Below are positions 59,578 through 64,000 of a stretch of 64,000 nucleotides of DNA, one piece after another. Where the stretch lies: NCBI RefSeq assembly GCF_033115175.1, contig NC_084834.1, forward strand, positions 118,044,275 to 118,108,274, given 5' to 3'. Origin of the DNA: Lepus europaeus (lineage: Eukaryota; Chordata; Mammalia; Lagomorpha; Leporidae). A model generated the notes under the pieces. The model was not told the origin of the DNA and did no database searches. It worked only from the letters and a program-made list of their open reading frames with translations. Made by a program: the position numbers and the translations under genes. Within the stretch, counting starts at the first letter, position 1, and every line of letters starts with the position of its first letter.

Positions 59578-60046
59578 TTATGAGTTGAACTGGGTCTCCC
59601 TAAAATGTCGTATGCTGTTTCTATGACACCTTGTACCTCAGAATGCGACTGTATATTAGGATTGAGTCTTCAAAATTATAATTTAAAGAAGTCCATGAGG
59701 AATCCTCATAAAACATATGTATTATGAGAAAACCACATATGAATTTCAAAATATTTCCCCCAAATAAGCATTATTTAATTCCATTTTTCACACATTTGTG
59801 AAGTGTCCTCAACTACGACTACTGGCTTATAACAAGTTAATAGGACACAAATGCAGAGCGAGTTCCATGTGTGGACACAGTAAGTAGGTGGCCATCTGTA
59901 GGAAAAGGAGAGGGACCTCGGGAGCAAACAGAACCTGTGATGCACTTATCTTGGATTTCCAGGCTTTGGAACTGTGAGAAAATAAATTAATGGTGTGTAA
60001 GCAACTTGTCTGTGGCATTTTGTTATGGTAGCCTAGAAAACTGTTA
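59578..60046 (+). repeat. ERVL-MaLR solo LTR (MST-like)
   Basis: tatgagttgaactgggtctcc, aaatgtcgtatgctgt, ggacacaaatgcagagcg, gctttggaactgtgagaaaa and attttgttatggtagcct appear in the order of an MST/THE-class LTR. 59740-59830 is less recognisable. No internal genes. Confidence 0.65.
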
Positions 60047-60303
60047 AAAGTTACTTCCTGTGTGGGTAGAATAGTGTAGCATTAAAATTAATGTTACCCT
60101 AACAAAAAAGCATGCAACTATTAGAACTCATAAAGAGAAAGCTCACTAGCTTTGAGTGCATAAACATATCCCATATTTTATTTGGAAAAATAATGAACAT
60201 TAAAGGTGAAGTATGAATAAGGTTCTTTTACCACAAACATAGTTACATAAAAGCTCTGAAGACTCAGAAGCATGAAGATAACAACAGATTAAGAGAGAAA
60301 ACA
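60047..60303. other. Unique AT-rich sequence, with SINE target site at the end
   Basis: 60292-60303 (agagagaaaaca) is the left duplication of the following CSINE. Confidence 0.6.
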
Positions 60304-60639
60304 GGCTGGTGCCTTGGCTCAACAGGCTAATCCTCCGCCTAGTGGCGTTGGCACACCGGGTTCTAGTCCCCGTTGGGGCGCCGAATTCTGTCCCAGTTGC
60401 CCCTCTTCCAGACCAGCTCTCTGCTGTGGCCCGGGAGTGCAGTGGAGGATGGCTCAGGTGCTTGGGCTCTGAACCCCATGGGAGACCAGGAGAAGCACCT
60501 GGCTCCTGGCTTCGGATCAGCGCGGTGCGCCGGCCGCAGCACGTCGGCCGTGGCGGCCATTGGAGGGTGAACCAATGGCAAAGGAAGACCTTTCTCTCTG
60601 TTGCTCTCTCTCACTGTCCACTCTGCCTGTCAAAAAAAA

Positions 60640-60667
<28 letters not shown>
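60304..60667 (+). repeat. Young CSINE followed by (GA)n at its target-site duplication
   Basis: ggctggtgccttggctcaac head to ctgcctgtcaaaaa (A run to about 60648), then (GA)n and the right duplication agagagaaaaca at 60668-60679. The GA array seems to have grown from the duplication itself. Confidence 0.9.
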
Positions 60668-60674
<7 letters not shown>

Positions 60675-60749
60675 AAACAAATGCAAGTTTTGTCAAGAAA
60701 TACAAGAAAATACTTAGCTCCAATTAAAAAAAATATGAAGGGGTGAAAA

Positions 60750-61040
60750 ATGGTTATTCTTCATTTACGTGTTTCCCTAAATCCAATGACAAGGACGTAC
60801 CACAGATCTAGAAGGTTACATGCAGATGGAGGCAGACTGAAATGGTGCAATACGCAGCACCACCCAGATCGAAGAGGAAAGCTTGGGACAGCTTCTTCCT
60901 CAGAGCCTCCAGAAGGAACCAGCTCTGTTGGCACTTGGATTTCAACCTTGACAAACTTACAGAATAAATTGCTCTTGTCTTCAGGTCTTAGTAGTGGTAA
61001 TTTGTTAAAGAAGCCACAGGAAACTAACACATGTGTCTTA
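60750..61040 (+). repeat. ERVL-MaLR LTR, 3' part (MLT1-like)
   Basis: cttcttcctcagagcctcca, ggcacttggatttcaacctt, agtggtaatttgttaaagaa and gccacaggaaactaacac match the 3' half of an MLT1 LTR. Confidence 0.6.
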
Positions 61041-62107
61041 TTATTGATTTTATGTTTATTTATTTATAACCGCTCTGATGTTTCATTGTCCAAACCATAT
61101 GGCAAATGTTAATGACAACGGGGTCCACATAGTGAATATTTGGTTACAGTAATGTCATCTACAACACTCAGTTATTGAATTTTTGTTTGTATAAAATTAT
61201 AAACAAGATATTTCTGTGCTAATGTAAGAAACATGTCCCAGACACATTGAACATTTTAATGACTATAATGAAGTTGGATTGTATGTTAAATTAATGATGA
61301 TTATCAACAATATAAACTGCACATAATTCTGAGACTTCATATACAACATTTATTAAATGTTTGCCATAACAATTTTATGATATGCCATTGAATGGTCTAA
61401 TATTTGTCTACTTGTATATTTGAATGAATTGGTTGTCATGAATTGAAAAAGATTTTGTGGCAGGTTATGCATATCAAGATAGAAGAAAGTAACATTTCCT
61501 ATGCTCACTAAATCAGAGCTCTACTTGTTCAGTTCTTTTTTACCTTATACAAAAGTTTTTCTCCAAGAAGTTGATTTTTTATATTTGCCATTGCTTCAAA
61601 ACTAACTGAAACATTTCACTTGGAAGAATTTTACATGGAATGTAAGTGTTTCTCTGTTTTCTGCTTTCATTTCCCATGAAACACATCTGTTAGTATTTAT
61701 TTTTGAAATTCAATCAACATAATTTTAAGTATTAGATTTACAAACAATGGAACATATTCAAACATAACATTTTTTAAAAAAACACTTTATATGTGGCATA
61801 AATTTTCAAAAAGTATTGCTTTATTTTATTATTTGTTTTGAAGAGAATGACTAAATATTTCTTTTTACCTTGTCAAAACTATGTTAAACTCCTGAATTGG
61901 CACTTGTCAAAGAGAAGATTAACAACTGTGGGGAATATTTATATAAACTTATCTAATATACCAAATGAACAGGTAACAGTTATCCATATAAAGGCCAAAG
62001 ACCTTTCTGATTATTCTTATTTTACTGTGGGATGTTTTTAAACCACAATAATGATCATTCATAATTTTTAATTAACCTTATCAGCTGTGTCCTAAAAAAT
62101 CTGATTT
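61041..62107. other. Unique AT-rich sequence
   Basis: Nothing recognised. Confidence 0.45.
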
Positions 62108-62413
62108 TTAAAAATTTTAGTTATTTGTTTGAGAGGCTAAGGTTATACAGAACTGGAGAGAGGTGGAGAAAGAGAAAGATAATGTACTTCCCTTGGCCTA
62201 TTCTTCAAATGCCTCAAGAGTCCCCCACGGGCCAAAGCCTAGAGACAGGAGCTCTTTCTCTGTCTCATGTGGGTGGCAGGCACACAGCCACTTGAACCAG
62301 CTCCAATGCTCCAGGAAACTGGACTGCGAAGCTAGAGCTAAATATTGAAACTAGGTTCTCTGATATGTGATGTGAGCATTACAGCCAGTGAATTAACCCC
62401 TGGGCAAACGCCA
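62108..62413 (-). repeat. Old CSINE
   Basis: attttagttatttgtttgag tail complement, catgtgggtggcaggcacac body, gtgagcattacagccagtga head region. Strongly diverged. Confidence 0.6.
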
Positions 62414-63227
62414 AACCTTCTGATTTTAAATTATGTCCTGCATTTTGGTACCTGCTTACTATGAAGTCAATGCATTTTGTATATTCACCATTTTAATTCA
62501 TAAAGATTACTTGATACTGAAGCAGATAATTCAATTTGCCATACGGTTTCTTTTTGGACTCCAAATTTTCTTGATAACATTTTTTTTTCTGATCAATGGA
62601 AATTCAATCAAGTTTCACTTTAAAAAATAAAAAAAAAATAAGTAAAATAAAAACAATTGAGTTTTATTGTTTTACCTTGGTGAAAAACTTACAAGAACTT
62701 ACGGTAGGATTTATTATCAGCACTGTTATTTTCCTACTCATTCACAGCTTACATGAAATATAAATTTGAGAGTTATTTTAATGTAGTCCTACATGCTGTG
62801 AGGGGCAGGTGTATAAAGCTGAGGGCTGTGGCCTGCAGTCCCCCTTAACCTGGAGTACAGTGCAGGAGGCTTCATATGACCCCAGAATGTTGCTGTTACT
62901 CTGCTCTCCTGTAGCCTCCAATAGGCTATCAGGAGCTGTGGATGACAAATAACTATCTCTCAAGCAGAATGAAACAAAACTTGTTTTCAAGTTTAAAGTT
63001 AATTAATTGTCAATAGAATTTGTGCTGTTCTTTCTCACAGCAACTATCTCTTGTACACCCTGACATGTTTGAATTGAATATGAATATAATTCCTATAAGG
63101 GGAATTTCAAATCCTCTCTTATTCCAGAATGTCTGCAGGATCAGTTTCTGTCCTGCTCCTTATTCCTCATTTTGGTTGATGCTACAGGGAAAAAATGAAG
63201 ACATAGAAGATGAAATAAAATCCATAT
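62414..63227. other. Unique sequence
   Basis: No repeat recognised. 62780-62980 is somewhat GC-richer without coding signal. Confidence 0.4.
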
Positions 63228-63244
63228 AAATTATTTTATATTTG

Positions 63245-63585
63245 TTTGGGGCCAGTGTTAACGGTGTAGCAAGTAGAGCTGCTGCCTGTAGTGTCAGCAT
63301 CTCGTATGGGCGCTGGTTCGAGGCCTGGCTGCTCCACTTCCTATCCAGCTCTCTGCTATGGCCTGGGAGACCAGTAGAAGTTGGCCCAGGTCCTTGAGCC
63401 CCTGCACCTGCGTGGGAGACCCTGAAGAAGCTCCTGGCTCCTGGCTCCAGATCAGCGTAGCTCCAGCCGTTGTGGCCAACTGGGGAGTGAACCAGCGGAT
63501 AGAAGACCTCTCTCTCTCTCTCTCTCTCTCTGCCTTTCTTCTCTCCGTGTAACTTTGACTTTCATATAAATAAATAAATCTTTAA
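63245..63585 (+). repeat. Old CSINE with long target-site duplication
   Basis: tttggggccagtgttaacgg head to catataaataaataaatctt tail. Flanked by aaattattttatatttg at 63228-63244 and 63586-63602. Confidence 0.95.
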
Positions 63586-63649
63586 AAATTATTTTATATT
63601 TGAAAGTTTCTCCTGAGAAGACCAAGTATTTTGAGTCTTCTGTGGCTTG

Positions 63650-63980
63650 TTTTCAGTTTGTTATAGTTCACATACTATTCTCTATTTAAAAATTATAATT
63701 TAATGGCAGTTCATTTATAGATTTGTACAATCATGACTGCCATCTTTTTAAAATATTTTATTACCCTCCTGTCAAAACATTGTAGACTAGTTGTCATTTC
63801 CCATCTCCCCACTGAAAACATACAGCCATTGGAAACCCTTCACCATTTTGCTATCTCTATAGACTTCCATATCTTGGGTATTTCATATACTTGTAATCAC
63901 TACATCTGAATTTGTACAAATGCAAGTACACACCTTTCCTTGCATAAGTGACACCTTTTCTTTAACATACTATTTTCTTT
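63650..63980 (-). repeat. Ancient L1 3' UTR fragment
   Basis: gcagttcatttatagatttg, tcatttcccatctcccca, ctatagacttccatatcttg and gtatttcatatacttgtaatc match an old mammalian L1 3' UTR read on the minus strand. Confidence 0.5.
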
Positions 63981-64000
63981 TTTTAAGATTTGTGTATTAG
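63981..64000 (-). repeat. Possible start of a CSINE tail at the window edge
   Basis: ttttttaagatttgtgtatt resembles the tail complement of an old CSINE. Only 20 bases are visible. Confidence 0.3.

Noticed and set aside
59578..61040. Provirus bounded by the two MaLR LTRs at 59578 and 60750
   Set aside because: The LTRs look like different subfamilies (MST-like and MLT1-like), the second is partial, and the DNA between them is a CSINE and unique sequence without gag or pol.

Overview
The window is mammalian nuclear DNA, most likely from a leporid: European rabbit (Oryctolagus cuniculus) is the best guess, and a hare cannot be excluded. The evidence is the roughly 30 copies of the tRNA-derived lagomorph C-SINE (CSINE) in young and old forms, plus L1 elements whose 3' ends look leporid. 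I see no host protein-coding exon, no rRNA or tRNA gene, no CRISPR array and nothing bacterial. The DNA is AT-rich and repeat-dense, as in a gene desert or a very long intron. Repeat family names come from recognition by eye, without a database.

Layout. 0-4 kb: old SINEs, a MaLR LTR, an inverted L1 scrap and a MIR. 4.1-8.4 kb: a complete 4.29-kb L1-type insertion (element A, minus strand) with 15-bp target-site duplications. It has an L1 5' UTR and ORF1 but no ORF2. 8.4-15 kb: MIR, L2, an unidentified GC-rich pseudogene-like block (11.8-12.96 kb) and unique DNA. 15.3-17.8 kb: an old L1 with nested SINEs. 18-33 kb: mostly unique AT-rich DNA studded with CSINEs. 34-36.8 kb: an old minus-strand L1 with ORF2 tail and 5' UTR but no middle. 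39.3-44.7 kb: a decayed Tigger-type DNA transposon split by CSINEs and by element B, a 5'-inverted relative of A. 47-53.4 kb: an ancient L1 carrying an L1 3' end (D), a third relative of A (C), CSINEs and younger L1 tails. 53.4-56.3 kb: a mariner-like remnant, then a 5'-inverted L1 with a 405-codon uninterrupted reverse-transcriptase frame. 56-64 kb: CSINEs, two MaLR LTRs, a long purine tract and unique DNA.

The main finding is the A/B/C family. All three share a ~430-bp L1 3' tail with D, but upstream of it they carry non-L1-like sequence (about 1.75 kb in A and B). Element A has this segment where ORF2 should be, between ORF1 and the tail. It contains a remnant resembling a retroviral gag nucleocapsid zinc-knuckle region and a 60-codon frame open in all three copies. 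This is the organisation of a half-L1 (HAL1-like) element mobilised in trans by L1, here with foreign sequence acquired. Whether it is already catalogued needs a Dfam/Repbase check.

Several insertion orders can be read from the nesting: MIR, then A; Tigger, then CSINEs and B; ancient L1, then old CSINE, then C; ancient L1, then young L1 tail, then young CSINE.
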